A stretch of 64,000 bases of DNA from Desulfosporosinus acididurans (GCF_001029285.1 NZ_LDZY01000010.1:1-64000); one strand, 5' to 3'; positions 1 through 8,803 are shown, counted from the first letter of the stretch. The notes: generated by a model from the letters alone, not told the origin. A program made the numbers and translations.

Positions 1-613
1 AATAAGCTTTTGGCAGTAGGATAGTTCATCTTCCAATACATCAGTTGTGTTTTTGGCGGGGAACTTGTCCTTCATTGATTCATCTATTTTGTAAACGGCT
101 TTTCTTAGCTTTTTGGACCGATCCATCAAGATTTCCTTGGGGGTCTTCTGATTATAGCGAGATTTCGTATGAGTGGCATCAACGATAATAGCTTTGCTTT
201 TGATGATTTCCTTTTCGATCGCAATTTTTACGGTTTTATTGATCAACATATCCAAAAGGTTGAGATCTTTCAAACGCAGTTTGCGAAATTTGGTCAATGA
301 ACTCGGCTCAATAACTGCCTCTTCTGGTGCCATATGAAGAAAATACTTAAAAGACATGTCATATTTTGAACGCTCAACTACATCAACATCCGACAAGTCA
401 TAGATAGTCTTCAACAATAAATATTTGAACATCCGAATAGGGTCGATGGCATTTCGACCGTTATCAAGACAATATTTATCCTTTAAGTTCGTCATACAAA
501 AAAGAGAAGTCAACCAGTTCGTTCATTTTTCTCAATAGATTATCCTTTGGTACGACTATATTATATATATCCATAAATGGACTGAGGATCATTGATTGTT
601 GTTTTTGAATCAT
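1..613 (-). pseudogene. IS1182-like transposase, N-terminal part with a frameshift
   Basis: Translating from the ATG at 613 gives about 42 residues (start MIQKQQSMILSPF) before a TAA at 476-478. Shifting by one base at about 481 opens a frame that stays open to the window edge and continues the same protein (KYCLDNGRNAIDPIRMFKYL, then IIVDATHTKSRYNQ, a likely first catalytic Asp region of a DDE transposase). The two pieces join naturally around CTT-AAA-G, so one extra base breaks the gene. A programmed frameshift is possible but not typical for this family. The C-terminal half is outside the window. The transposase probably cannot be made in full as written. Confidence 0.75.
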
Positions 614-653
614 AGAACTCACCTACATGAAATTGATACTATAATTATAAAAC

Positions 654-699
654 AAAAAAGGTATAACTTCCTCTATATTATGAGGTGTTATACCTTTTT
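654..699. terminator. bidirectional hairpin at the IS end
   Basis: The sequence GGTATAAC..CCTC, a short A/T loop, then GAGG..GTTATACC forms a long near-perfect stem flanked by A-runs on one side and T-runs on the other. It can therefore end transcription in both directions. Terminators at IS ends commonly shield the transposase from outside transcription. Confidence 0.75.
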
Positions 700-744
700 A
701 CTATAAGGACTTTTTCAGTGGCCTCGTAATTTCTGCGCTGTTTT

Positions 745-1329
745 TTATCTGGGAAGAACTTTTTCAATACAAAGAAGTTCGGGAGGATCATTAACCTGAT
801 TGGTCAAGCGTATATGAGCAACATTAAAGGTTTTTTGATTTAATGTTGCGGCAAAAGCTGCGAGAGCTTCTTTCTCCTCTTTTCCCCGTTCATGTCCCGG
901 GTAGATAACTAATAAAATAAGGCCATCAGGCTCCAGAAGATCTAAACATTTCTGAACAGCTTGAAGTGTAGTGTCCTTTTTGGTTGTTATTTCATGATCT
1001 CCTTTAGGAAGATAGCCAAGATTAAACATAAATAAGCGAATTGGCTCCTTGATGTAAGAATCAATGGTCTCATGCCCATCACGAATTAAGACAGCTCTGT
1101 CCTGAAGCTTTAATTGCCCCAGCTTCTCTCTGGTATTTATAATTGCCTCTTCTTGAATATCGAAAGCATAAACCTTTCCTTCTTCTCCAACTAAGCCGCA
1201 TAAGAAAGCAGTATCATTGCCGTTACCCATTGTGCAATCAGCCGCTTTGTCTCCCTGCCTTAATTTTAACTGACAAATTTGCTTTGCTAATTCAACAACG
1301 TTTTTAAACATGTTCCTTCTGTCATTCAA
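745..1329 (-). CDS. mnmM: class I SAM-dependent methyltransferase, YtqB/MnmM family
   Basis: This 194-residue protein matches the YtqB-type 'putative rRNA methylase' family. The SAM-binding motif I is DCTMGNGNDT near residue 33, followed by an acidic motif (AFDIQEEA) and a NLGYLP motif that replaces the NPPY-like catalytic loop. Characterised YtqB proteins (MnmM) methylate the 5-aminomethyl group of 2-thiouridine at the tRNA wobble position. The first codon as given is a TTG; an ATG six codons later has an AGAAGGA sequence very close to it, so the exact start is uncertain. It sits between an IS end and a DUF2225 gene, about 100 bp away. Family call is firm; the precise substrate is inferred. 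Confidence 0.8.
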   Translation of the reverse strand: MNDRRNMFKNVVELAKQICQLKLRQGDKAADCTMGNGNDTAFLCGLVGEEGKVYAFDIQEEAIINTREKLGQLKLQDRAVLIRDGHETIDSYIKEPIRLFMFNLGYLPKGDHEITTKKDTTLQAVQKCLDLLEPDGLILLVIYPGHERGKEEKEALAAFAATLNQKTFNVAHIRLTNQVNDPPELLCIEKVLPR

Positions 1330-1436
1330 GAATAATCACTTCTTCATTAAAAATTCACACTACTGAAGTGAACCTATTATGTATAATTATACTCGAGGAA
1401 ACTATGATAACAAGTTTCCAGCTCAATCCCCAAATG

Positions 1437-2120
1437 CTATTTAGACTCTCGATTTTCCTCGGCAGCAATCTGCCATTGAGCGCGAGCCATATTCAAGATC
1501 TTTGCTTCTTCATTACGCTTTGGATGTTCAATAATTTTGGAAAAGTAGGAAACGGCTTTAGTATATTGGCCAAGTCGGCGACTCAGCTCCCCGATCATAA
1601 ATAAGATTCTCAGTTCAGACATTGAACTCCCGTTAAAATCGGAATAAAGATAAGATTCTTCATATTCCTGAAGGGCTAACTGCAAAAATCGCTGTTCATC
1701 GTTTTGCTTATTTTCTGTTCTGTATATCCAAGCCAACCGCAAACACAAACCAGCTAATACGGAATGTTTTTCTTTCTTCAGGGTAGCAGAATATATTGCC
1801 AATTTCAAGGTTTCAATACCTTTAGCTGTATCCCTGAGCTGTCCAAGATCGTGCTTTCTCCATTCATAGGATATTTTGGCTTTAATGATTTCTTTGGTTC
1901 CTGTAGGAAAGTTCTTGGAGAAATCATCCGAAAAGGCAAACCCACATTCCGGACAAACCCTAACATAGTAAAGATGCGGATTAGGTGTACCCTCTTTGTA
2001 ATGGGGACAAAAGTCACTATCAATTTTATAAGGAACAGCAGACCTGGAACGTACTTTTAAAGTACTAAAACTATGTCCGCAGCAAAGACAGTTTACTTCT
2101 TTTTCATAAAAATCTTCCAA
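1437..2120 (-). CDS. DUF2225 family protein with Cys-rich N-terminus and TPR-like helices
   Basis: The 227-residue product begins with cysteine pairs (C11, C13, C14 in CLCCGHSF; C38; C56 and C59 in CPECGFAF) that probably bind zinc. From about residue 95 it is all helical, with TPR-like repeats (for example LAGLCLRLAWIYR and LRILFMIGELSRRLGQYTKA). This arrangement is the DUF2225 family, common in Clostridia and Bacilli and of unknown function. The start is TTG with AAGGAG nine bases upstream. The gene diverges from the PBP gene at 2430. The TPR part suggests a protein-interaction role, which is inference only. Confidence 0.8.
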   Translation of the reverse strand: MEDFYEKEVNCLCCGHSFSTLKVRSRSAVPYKIDSDFCPHYKEGTPNPHLYYVRVCPECGFAFSDDFSKNFPTGTKEIIKAKISYEWRKHDLGQLRDTAKGIETLKLAIYSATLKKEKHSVLAGLCLRLAWIYRTENKQNDEQRFLQLALQEYEESYLYSDFNGSSMSELRILFMIGELSRRLGQYTKAVSYFSKIIEHPKRNEEAKILNMARAQWQIAAEENRESK

Positions 2121-2287
2121 TTACTTGCACTCCTTTTTTGAGGGACTCAGAAAACACTTTATAAATATATATCTAATTTCGACTCCATTAGCTCTAATTC
2201 CTGCATATTTTACAAATCCAATCGCTCTATACCAATAAATGGGTTAATTTCATACTAATGGTTTAACATTTTTTTAATACAAACTAT

Positions 2288-2316
2288 ATGGCTGGTGAGC
2301 AAATCTAAGCTATAAT
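2288..2316 (+). promoter_or_regulatory. candidate sigma-A promoter for the PBP leader
   Basis: A perfect TATAAT lies at 2311-2316. The hexamer 17 bp upstream (ATGGCT) is a poor -35 match, so the promoter may be weak or need an activator. A start near 2323 would give a short leader that meets the hairpin at 2343-2370 before the PBP gene. Confidence 0.45.
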
Positions 2317-2342
2317 AGTGTATGAACGTTCTTCGATTTTCC

Positions 2343-2370
2343 AAAGCCCCTCTCAACGAGGGGACTTTTT
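2343..2370 (+). terminator. intrinsic terminator-like hairpin upstream of the PBP gene
   Basis: CCCCTC (2347-2352), loop TCAAC, GAGGGG (2358-2363) form a stem that AAAG/CTTT extends, followed by TTTTT. It points in the plus direction but no plus-strand gene precedes it. It therefore sits between the candidate promoter at 2311 and the PBP start at 2430, and may attenuate that gene or end a roughly 50-nt RNA. Confidence 0.6.
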
Positions 2371-2429
2371 ATAAATAAGAAACGATATTGTTCAACGGTT
2401 GACTAAAGAAGGGCAGGTAGAAGGCAGCT

Positions 2430-4454
2430 TTGAAAATAGAAAAAAAACGTGTAACCTATTTTTCACGTAGCCGTTGGGTTCCATTATTTTTGGGAATTTT
2501 AATGCTTTTAGTCTTGGGCAGACTTATAGACCTGCAAATAGTTCAGGCTTCCGATCTCAAACAAAAAGGCATCGAGCGACGAACAAACGATGAAAAAGTC
2601 CAACCCCAAAGAGGTGCTATTTTTGATGCTCAAGGAAACGTTTTAGCTCAAAGTATTCCCGTCAAAGAAGTTTATGCAGATCCCAAAACGTTGAATGACT
2701 TAATTTCCAAGAAGCAATTTAAAAGCACTAAAGAAGACGTTGCTAAAAAACTCGGAAGTCTCTTAGGAATCGAGCCCCAGGACATATTATCCGACCTTAA
2801 TAAAACTAAACTTTCTTGGATTAGTCTGGCACATCACGTTGATGTTAAAATTGCAGATCAGATTATGGCCTTAAAAATTCCTGGAGTCGGCCTGACTGAT
2901 GAAGAGAAACGCGTAAATCCTATGGGTAGTTTTGCAGCCTCAGCACTGGGCATAGTAACTCAAGATGGCCATGGTGTGGAAGGGATAGAAAGCTATTACG
3001 ACAAAGAGTTGTATGGTAAGCCGGGATTTATCTCCCAAGAAGAAGATACCCGAGCGCGTTCCATTTTAGGTGCTCCTTCTCAAGGAGAAGCTCCAATTCC
3101 CGGCGATAACCTTACTTTAACCCTTGATTCAACCATCCAATATTTAATTGAACAGCAGCTTGACAATTTGGAGCAAACAACTAAAGCTAAGAGTGTTACA
3201 ATTTTAGCGATGGATCCGAAGACAGGGCGCATTTTGGGGATGGGATCTCGCCCGACCTTTGATCCCTCCAACTATCAAAAAGTAACCCCTGATGTCCGCC
3301 GTAACCTTGCCATAAGCATGACCTACGAACCAGGATCAACGTTTAAGACAGTTACAGGCTCAGCCGCTTTGGAAGAAGGAGTAATAACCCCGAATTCAGT
3401 ATTCTATGACCCGGGATATCTTCAAGTTGGACCTAAAGTAATCACGAACTGGGATTCTAATATAGCGTCCCGAGGAAACACCACCTTTACTCAGGGGATG
3501 CAATCCTCCTCCAACGTTGTTCTTGCACAAGTCGGCTTGAAACTGGGGATGGGCACCTTCTATACTTATCTCAGAGCCTTTGGATTTGGCGCTAAAACCG
3601 GCATTGATATTTCAGGTGAAGAAAGCGGCATTCTTGTTCCTCAGAACAAAGCCCGAGAGCTTGACCTGGCAACCATGTCCTTCGGCCAAGCAAATTCAGT
3701 AACACCTATTCAATTATTAACAGCAATTTCGGCTATTGCTAATGGAGGAACTCTTTACAAGCCCTATATTGTTGACAAAATAACAACACCCGATGGGCAG
3801 TTAGTCAAACAGCAAAAACCAACACCGGTTCGACAGGTTATTTCTAAAGAAACTGCGACTCAAATGACACAAGTCTTAGAGCAGGTTGTTAACGACGGAA
3901 CCGGGTATCTGGCCAAAATCCCGGGAATTAATGTAGCCGGTAAAACAGGAACTGCCCAAAAGATTGATCCGGCCACAGGAGATTATTCAAGCACAGATTA
4001 TATCGCTTCATTTGCATCTTATGCCCCAGCCGAAAATCCTAAAATTGCCTTGCTAGTTATAGTAGATACCCCCAAAATGGCAGATGGAGAACATGACGGT
4101 GGTCCAATCTGCGCCCTTCCTGCCAAAGCCATCCTCGAGGGAACTCTGCAATACTACGGTATTCCAGTAGCCAGCAATACCCAAAGCGATGTTTCAATTT
4201 CTCCCACTGAAGCCTCTGTTCGTCCCTCTCCAAAACCTGTAACACCTGAACGTACACCAAGTGCCGAGGAAACCGTTGTCCCTGATTTAACCGGACTAAC
4301 CATGCGTCAAGCCGGAAGTGTCCTGAAAAAATCAGAACTTCACTTTAATTTTTCCGGAAGCGGTCTGGCAAATCAGCAATCACCTGCTCCGGGAAAAGTA
4401 GTCACTAAAGGAACAATGGTTAATATCACCTTTTCACCTTTATCGTCTCCATAA
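2430..4454 (+). CDS. class B penicillin-binding protein (SpoVD/PBP2-like) with one PASTA domain
   Basis: The 674-residue protein is a peptidoglycan D,D-transpeptidase. A single membrane anchor spans about residues 17-33, followed by a PBP dimerisation domain and the transpeptidase domain. Its motifs are STFK (catalytic Ser303), SSN (360-362) and KTGT (K505). A Ser/Pro-rich linker leads to one PASTA domain (about 612-672). The start is TTG with AGAAGG five bases upstream. The window holds a second protein of the same architecture at 55809-57863 in the dcw cluster, so this copy is a stand-alone paralogue. It is one of only two clear plus-strand genes. Whether it acts in vegetative septation, sporulation or beta-lactam response cannot be told from sequence. 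Confidence 0.9.
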   Translation: MKIEKKRVTYFSRSRWVPLFLGILMLLVLGRLIDLQIVQASDLKQKGIERRTNDEKVQPQRGAIFDAQGNVLAQSIPVKEVYADPKTLNDLISKKQFKSTKEDVAKKLGSLLGIEPQDILSDLNKTKLSWISLAHHVDVKIADQIMALKIPGVGLTDEEKRVNPMGSFAASALGIVTQDGHGVEGIESYYDKELYGKPGFISQEEDTRARSILGAPSQGEAPIPGDNLTLTLDSTIQYLIEQQLDNLEQTTKAKSVTILAMDPKTGRILGMGSRPTFDPSNYQKVTPDVRRNLAISMTYEPGSTFKTVTGSAALEEGVITPNSVFYDPGYLQVGPKVITNWDSNIASRGNTTFTQGMQSSSNVVLAQVGLKLGMGTFYTYLRAFGFGAKTGIDISGEESGILVPQNKARELDLATMSFGQANSVTPIQLLTAISAIANGGTLYKPYIVDKITTPDGQLVKQQKPTPVRQVISKETATQMTQVLEQVVNDGTGYLAKIPGINVAGKTGTAQKIDPATGDYSSTDYIASFASYAPAENPKIALLVIVDTPKMADGEHDGGPICALPAKAILEGTLQYYGIPVASNTQSDVSISPTEASVRPSPKPVTPERTPSAEETVVPDLTGLTMRQAGSVLKKSELHFNFSGSGLANQQSPAPGKVVTKGTMVNITFSPLSSP

Positions 4455-4467
4455 CGGTCGCTGGAAT

Positions 4468-4510
4468 AAAAAGCCGTATCTTTCAGTAATGAATTTTACG
4501 GCTTTTTTGT
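4468..4510 (+). terminator. terminator after the PBP gene
   Basis: AAAAAGCCGTA pairs with TACGGCTTTTTT across an 18-nt loop. It begins 14 bp after the PBP stop codon and has a strong T-run in the plus direction. Confidence 0.85.
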
Positions 4511-4582
4511 TTTGCAGCTGAATAATGAATTATGATTGATGTCACTGCTGTTATTCGAGTGAGAGGAAATAGTTCCCAAAGG

Positions 4583-4628
4583 CATGAGAACCGCTCCCAC
4601 TTGAAGTGGGAGTCACACGATTGGATAA
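4583..4628 (-). repeat. short copy of the dispersed hairpin repeat (type A)
   Basis: Read on the minus strand it starts TTATCCAATC, then CTCCCACTT/AAGTGGGAG hairpin, then GCGGTTCTCAT. The first part matches the left end and the last part the right end of the longer copy at 19421-19560, so this looks like an internally deleted version. Confidence 0.6.
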
Positions 4629-4656
4629 AAAAGTACCGATTGCCCAAATCGGTACT
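4626..4656 (-). terminator. terminator after the phosphodiesterase-family gene
   Basis: On the minus strand AAGTACCGATT and AATCGGTACTT pair over a short GGGC loop and are followed by TTTTTTAT. It lies 40 bp beyond the stop of the gene at 4696. Confidence 0.85.
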
Positions 4657-4695
4657 TACTTCTTAACTATGTAAACTTTCGGACAATATTTTTAA

Positions 4696-6177
4696 CTATT
4701 TTTCAATTCCGAAATACCTTAATATCAAAGGAAAAAGATCTACAATCCGGGGATGTTTTAAATCAAATGGCATTCCTGTCACAATCATAGGTACTGTCGA
4801 ATCCTCTTTTTCCAACGAGCCATGGCTGCCTCCTCCAGGATGAGTTGGTGCCCCTTCTGCATAATACTCAAACCCCGAGAGGGCAGAAACAACCACGCGA
4901 TCACCCTGACGTGCTTCCAAAGCAGAGATAAGCCTCGAAAAAGCATCGGGATATTTACCAAACTCAATCATTTTCCTGTCGGTCACTTTGGCATCTACCA
5001 CGGATAAATCTCCATCATAAGACCAACTTTGCCCGTAAACATCCAGAATAGGCCCCCCGCGGGAAAAGGAAAGCTGACTCTTAGTACCGCCCTGTAGAAC
5101 AGTGTATTTATTTTCAGCGATTTTCCAGGAAATTTGGGCATTCCTCACATCTCTCGACAAGATATCGACAACTTGAGGTAAAATTACCTCTCGTCGTTGT
5201 AAGACATAAATGAAAGTCATTCGCTCATTGGGACAGATAACAATTTCGTGATGTTCTTCAGCCTCTTCCATTGGCCGTAATCGTCTAAAGGTCTTTAAAG
5301 CCTGATCTAAATTGATCAGGTATTCTGAGCCTAGCCCTACCGTAGACTGCGCATGATCTCCTGTAACAATAATGGCTGTTTTCTCAAGAGCCATTTCCCA
5401 GGAACCGAACTCATTGAGAATGGAAGCAATCTGCTGATCTGCCAATTCTAAAGAGGGAGCTGTTCGCAAAGGGCCGTAATGGTGAGAATTCTTATCATTA
5501 TCTGGAAAGTAAACAACTGTAAAATCCGGCAGTACCCCCTCCTGAACAAGCTGACGGGCTATTGCACCGGAAAAAACATCATTAAAACCAAAACGATGAA
5601 AAGGCCCCCTCGGATAAGCAGATAACCGCTCGGAAAAAGGCAAATGGACAAGCTGACCTAACGTTAGATGAGAAGGTCCAAAAACCTCTGGCTCTCGAAG
5701 TTGAAATCCCGTTGCCAAAGCAATTGAAAAGGGAAGTTTTGCCTTAAATGGCTGAGATGCACGGTGCATAAAAAGATTGATATTCCCCGAACTAACCCCG
5801 AAAGCTTCTAATACTTCGTAAAGTGTCGGCGTTTCCACAGCAAGATGCTCATTATTTAGCTTTAATAACAAATTACGAATAACCTTTTCTGTGCCGATCT
5901 TTAAAACATTTTGCCAGGTTGCACCATAATCGACTATTTTTCGTATCGTTTCATTATACCAAATAAACCCGGGAACGCCATGTCGATCAGGTCCTGCTCC
6001 AGTAATCATAGAACTCGTGGCCACAGGTGTCATAGTTGGGAACGTCGAAACTACCTCTTCTATATAAGTCCCATGTTCCGCTAAAAATGCCAGCGCCGGA
6101 GCATTTCCTTCTGCCAGAATTCTTCCTAAGACGGTCGGATGCAAAGAGTCTATCACAAATAAGATGGCCTTTTTCAT
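4696..6177 (-). CDS. alkaline phosphatase superfamily hydrolase (type I phosphodiesterase/nucleotide pyrophosphatase)
   Basis: The 493-residue protein has the metal-binding layout of the phosphodiesterase/nucleotide pyrophosphatase branch. The first Asp is in FVIDSL near residue 9. The presumed Thr nucleophile lies in TFPTMTPVATSS near residue 47. Further ligands are in FPDNDKNSHHYG, VTGDHAQS and GGGSHGS. No signal peptide is evident, so it is probably cytoplasmic or membrane-associated. An AAAGGGGG site precedes the ATG. It has its own terminator, and a palindromic site lies 78 bp upstream (6255-6288). The substrate is unknown: nucleotide, phospholipid or phosphonate esters are all seen in this superfamily. 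Confidence 0.8.
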   Translation of the reverse strand: MKKAILFVIDSLHPTVLGRILAEGNAPALAFLAEHGTYIEEVVSTFPTMTPVATSSMITGAGPDRHGVPGFIWYNETIRKIVDYGATWQNVLKIGTEKVIRNLLLKLNNEHLAVETPTLYEVLEAFGVSSGNINLFMHRASQPFKAKLPFSIALATGFQLREPEVFGPSHLTLGQLVHLPFSERLSAYPRGPFHRFGFNDVFSGAIARQLVQEGVLPDFTVVYFPDNDKNSHHYGPLRTAPSLELADQQIASILNEFGSWEMALEKTAIIVTGDHAQSTVGLGSEYLINLDQALKTFRRLRPMEEAEEHHEIVICPNERMTFIYVLQRREVILPQVVDILSRDVRNAQISWKIAENKYTVLQGGTKSQLSFSRGGPILDVYGQSWSYDGDLSVVDAKVTDRKMIEFGKYPDAFSRLISALEARQGDRVVVSALSGFEYYAEGAPTHPGGGSHGSLEKEDSTVPMIVTGMPFDLKHPRIVDLFPLILRYFGIEK

Positions 6178-6254
6178 GATCGACCCCCTTTAAAATGTCC
6201 TGTAGAATTCATTATAGCAAAGTTTTCTCCCACTTGTCACGGAACACTCATTAT

Positions 6255-6288
6255 AACAACAGATATAACAACCGTTATAACTGTTGTT
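6255..6288. promoter_or_regulatory. 34-bp inverted repeat, candidate operator
   Basis: AACAACAGATATAAC, spacer AACC, GTTATAACTGTTGTT: the two 15-bp arms match at 14 positions. It lies in the divergent region between the hydrolase gene (start 6177, minus) and the small membrane peptide (start 6363, plus), so one regulator could control both. No T-run follows, which argues against a terminator. Confidence 0.55.
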
Positions 6289-6362
6289 TAAGAATTTCTT
6301 AAGTTGTTTTTAAGAATGAAATGATAGTGTAATTACAATAAGACTAGTGAGGAGAGTTGGAC

Positions 6363-6482
6363 ATGAGCATCATTTCAAACCAGGGCACAAGCGCAGCCTT
6401 CTTTACCATGGTACTATTCGTCACGGCCTGGTATCATGTTAAAAAAACAAAACAACAACTCCAGCGACAGAAAAATAATTAA
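6363..6482 (+). CDS. 39-residue single-span membrane peptide
   Basis: An ATG at 6363 preceded by GAGGAGAG at good spacing opens a 39-codon frame ending TAA at 6480-6482. The product has a hydrophobic stretch from about residue 11 to 24 (SAAFFTMVLFVTAW) followed by a basic, Gln/Lys-rich tail. This is the look of small bacterial membrane peptides. Its stop overlaps the stop of the convergent YihY gene by four bases. I recognise no family. The well-placed ribosome site is the main support, so confidence is moderate. Confidence 0.5.
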   Translation: MSIISNQGTSAAFFTMVLFVTAWYHVKKTKQQLQRQKNN

Positions 6483-7333
6483 CCTCGAGCAAAGGTTTTA
6501 GATAACTTGTTCAAAGTGACCGCCACTTCAGCTCCAAACAGCACAATAATGCAGGAAATATAGACCCAGAACGTAAACAGCATAATGAAAGTCAAACTCC
6601 CATAGATCATCTCATAGCGTCCTAAATGCTCAGTGTACCAAACAAAAGCCACTCGTGAAAGATATATTCCTATGGTTGAAATCAAAGCACCTGCCAAAAG
6701 GTAAGGGCTGCGAATAGTTTGGGACGGTAAAAATCTGTAACAAAAAAGACATGTCAAATACAACAGCAAAGGAAAGGCTAAATGAGATATCCCATGGAAA
6801 AGAGCCAACCATAAAGGGATACTCTGATTGGGAGTAAGGAAACTTTTTACGAGAGCCAGAGATACAATCGTTGCCAAGGAGGAAATAATCGTTAGGCTGA
6901 CGAGAATCATCAGCATGCCAAAGCCAACGAGATACTGTCTAATAAAAGATCGTCTCTTGCGCACTTCCCAGATTGTATCTAAAATCCGCTGAAAGGATAC
7001 AAAACCGCCCACAGTAGTCCATAGCAGCCCAATAATTCCAATAACCCCCACTTTGTTCGAACCCAATAAAACCAATCTGGACACGTTTTGCGAGAAATAA
7101 AGTTTAGCATCCGGCAAAGCTGGAACATATGACTGATAAACGGCCGATATGAAGTTCTGTACAGTCTCCTGAGGAATAAAAATTGAAGCACCGTAGATCA
7201 AAAGAAGCAGCAGCGGAATCATGGATGAAAAGCCAAAAAAAGCTATAACTGCTGCCAGAGAAGCAATATTATGTTCCATAATTGACGTCATTAAAGTTCG
7301 GACAAAAGTTATGACCTTTTGGACCATAATCAT
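6479..7333 (-). CDS. YihY/BrkB family inner membrane protein
   Basis: The 284-residue protein has about six membrane spans and the family's conserved features: an N-terminal amphipathic stretch, LLWTTVGGFVSFQRILDTIWEV near residue 104-125, and a final span with FTFWVYISCIIVLFGAEVA. The family was once called 'ribonuclease BN' in error. Its role is unknown and a transport function has been suggested. No strong ribosome site is seen before the ATG at 7333. It lies just downstream of pyrE but is separated by about 90 bp. Confidence 0.85.
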   Translation of the reverse strand: MIMVQKVITFVRTLMTSIMEHNIASLAAVIAFFGFSSMIPLLLLLIYGASIFIPQETVQNFISAVYQSYVPALPDAKLYFSQNVSRLVLLGSNKVGVIGIIGLLWTTVGGFVSFQRILDTIWEVRKRRSFIRQYLVGFGMLMILVSLTIISSLATIVSLALVKSFLTPNQSIPLWLALFHGISHLAFPLLLYLTCLFCYRFLPSQTIRSPYLLAGALISTIGIYLSRVAFVWYTEHLGRYEMIYGSLTFIMLFTFWVYISCIIVLFGAEVAVTLNKLSKTFARG

Positions 7334-7424
7334 CTGTTAATCTCACCAGCCTCTTGGAACAACTCTGATCTAGCATTCCCAAGAAACTGTTCCTTAAGCC
7401 AAATGCTTCCTAGAAAAGTTTACC

Positions 7425-8033
7425 TTAGAGTTTTCGACTTCCCGGTTTTATGGCAGGGATTCCCTGAGCACAAAGGGGACACTCCTCAGCAGCATAAGAC
7501 TCAATTTTGAGCTGAAGCATAGAACTCTGGGGCACGCCAAAATCCACTGTCCCACCGCTGCGATCAACCAAAACCCCAACTCCCACGGGAACAGCTCCCA
7601 TCTCTTGAACCACCGCAATGACTTCACGTACAGATCCGCCTGTTGTGACAACATCTTCCACTACCAGAACCCGTTCCCCAGGTGAAAGCATAAACCCTCT
7701 GCGCAGCCGCATGATCCCATTTTCCCGTTCCGTGAACAAGGCACGTACTCCGAGAGCCTTGGCAACTTCATGAGCTACTAGGATCCCCCCCATAGCAGGT
7801 CCTATTACAGTTTGAATTTTGAAGTCCCGAAAGAAATCGGCTAAGCCTTCTGCTAAAACTGCCGCCCGGTCGGGATACTGCAAAACTTGCGCGCATTGCA
7901 TATACTGCCTGCTGTGTTTTCCGGACGTTAGGAGGAAATGCCCCTCTAACAAGGCATTGCTTTTTCTGAATAAGTCAAGATATTCTTCAGTTTTAAGTGT
8001 CTTACTTTCCTTCTTCATCTGATTTTCCGTCAT
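7425..8033 (-). CDS. pyrE: orotate phosphoribosyltransferase
   Basis: This cytoplasmic enzyme converts orotate and PRPP to orotidine monophosphate, the fifth step of UMP synthesis. The 202-residue protein carries the PRPP-binding motif VLVVEDVVTTGGS and the flexible-loop region FTERENG. An AAGGAG site precedes the ATG. The C-terminus has an extra CPLC motif in a tail of about 20 residues, typical of PyrE in some Clostridia. It is the last gene of the pyr operon, 60 bp after pyrF. Confidence 0.95.
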   Translation of the reverse strand: MTENQMKKESKTLKTEEYLDLFRKSNALLEGHFLLTSGKHSRQYMQCAQVLQYPDRAAVLAEGLADFFRDFKIQTVIGPAMGGILVAHEVAKALGVRALFTERENGIMRLRRGFMLSPGERVLVVEDVVTTGGSVREVIAVVQEMGAVPVGVGVLVDRSGGTVDFGVPQSSMLQLKIESYAAEECPLCAQGIPAIKPGSRKL

Positions 8034-8092
8034 TGCTTTTGCTCCTTTTTTTCTTTTCTTTGCTTTTCTCTATGTCTTATCTTAACAGGGTT

Positions 8093-8803
8093 TTATCTTA
8101 ACCATAATCTCTCTAAAGCTTGTCTGGGATCCTGGGCACGAGTAATCGGCCTGCCAACCACAAGATAAGAGCTGCCCGCAGCTAAGGCTTCGTGTGGAGT
8201 TAAAACGCGCATTTGATCATTCGCTTCACTCCAAGCCGGTCGAATTCCCGGTGTCACAATCAAAAATTCCGGCGCAGTATTCCTGCGAATCTCCTTGGCT
8301 TCCTGAGCAGAGGCGACAACACCATCCAGGCCCGCCTTTTCGGCAAGTCTGGCCAACATACCAACATGATCTTCCAGTTTACGCTCTACTCCTAACTCTT
8401 CACGAAATTGGTGTTCCGACATACTGGTTAGAACTGTCACTCCTATAACTTTGGGCACAACTTCCAACGTATCTCCTTCGTCATGAACCGCAGCAGCAGC
8501 TCGGGCCATCATCTCATAGCCTCCGCTGCAATGGACATTGATCATATCTACTCCTGCTTGCACAAATCCTCGTATAGCCCGTTCAACAGTCGTTGGAATA
8601 TCATGCAATTTTAGATCCAAAAAAATTGGGAATCCCAGTGCCCTTAATTCGCGAATCATTGCCGGGCCGGTATAAGCATAAAGTTCCATGCCGACTTTCA
8701 GCCAACAGCCGCTGCCTTGGAGAGCATTTGCTAAGACAAGAGCTTCTTCCCGCCCTTTGACATCCAAGGCGACCATAATTCTCTTATTTAAGTTTCTATC
8801 CAC
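8093..8803 (-). CDS. pyrF: orotidine 5'-phosphate decarboxylase
   Basis: The enzyme decarboxylates OMP to UMP, the last step of the pathway. The 236-residue TIM barrel has the catalytic signature DLKLHDIP near residue 60 and the phosphate-binding region GIRP/VVGRPIT near the C-terminus. The start is GTG at 8803 with AAGGAGGG upstream; an in-frame ATG is absent there. It is cotranscribed with pyrD (54 bp upstream) and pyrE. Confidence 0.95.
   Translation of the reverse strand: MDRNLNKRIMVALDVKGREEALVLANALQGSGCWLKVGMELYAYTGPAMIRELRALGFPIFLDLKLHDIPTTVERAIRGFVQAGVDMINVHCSGGYEMMARAAAAVHDEGDTLEVVPKVIGVTVLTSMSEHQFREELGVERKLEDHVGMLARLAEKAGLDGVVASAQEAKEIRRNTAPEFLIVTPGIRPAWSEANDQMRVLTPHEALAAGSSYLVVGRPITRAQDPRQALERLWLR

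Larger units (their letters stand above)
1..725 (-). mobile_element. partial IS1182-like insertion sequence, cut by the window edge
   Basis: The window opens inside an insertion sequence whose transposase reads on the minus strand. The right end is marked by a long hairpin (654-699) and an end-like motif, GACTTTTTCAGTGGCCTC, at about 708-725, which resembles the ends of IS1182-type elements. The left end lies outside the window, so element length, target duplication and intactness cannot be judged. Family assignment is from the N-terminal transposase sequence only. Confidence 0.7.
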
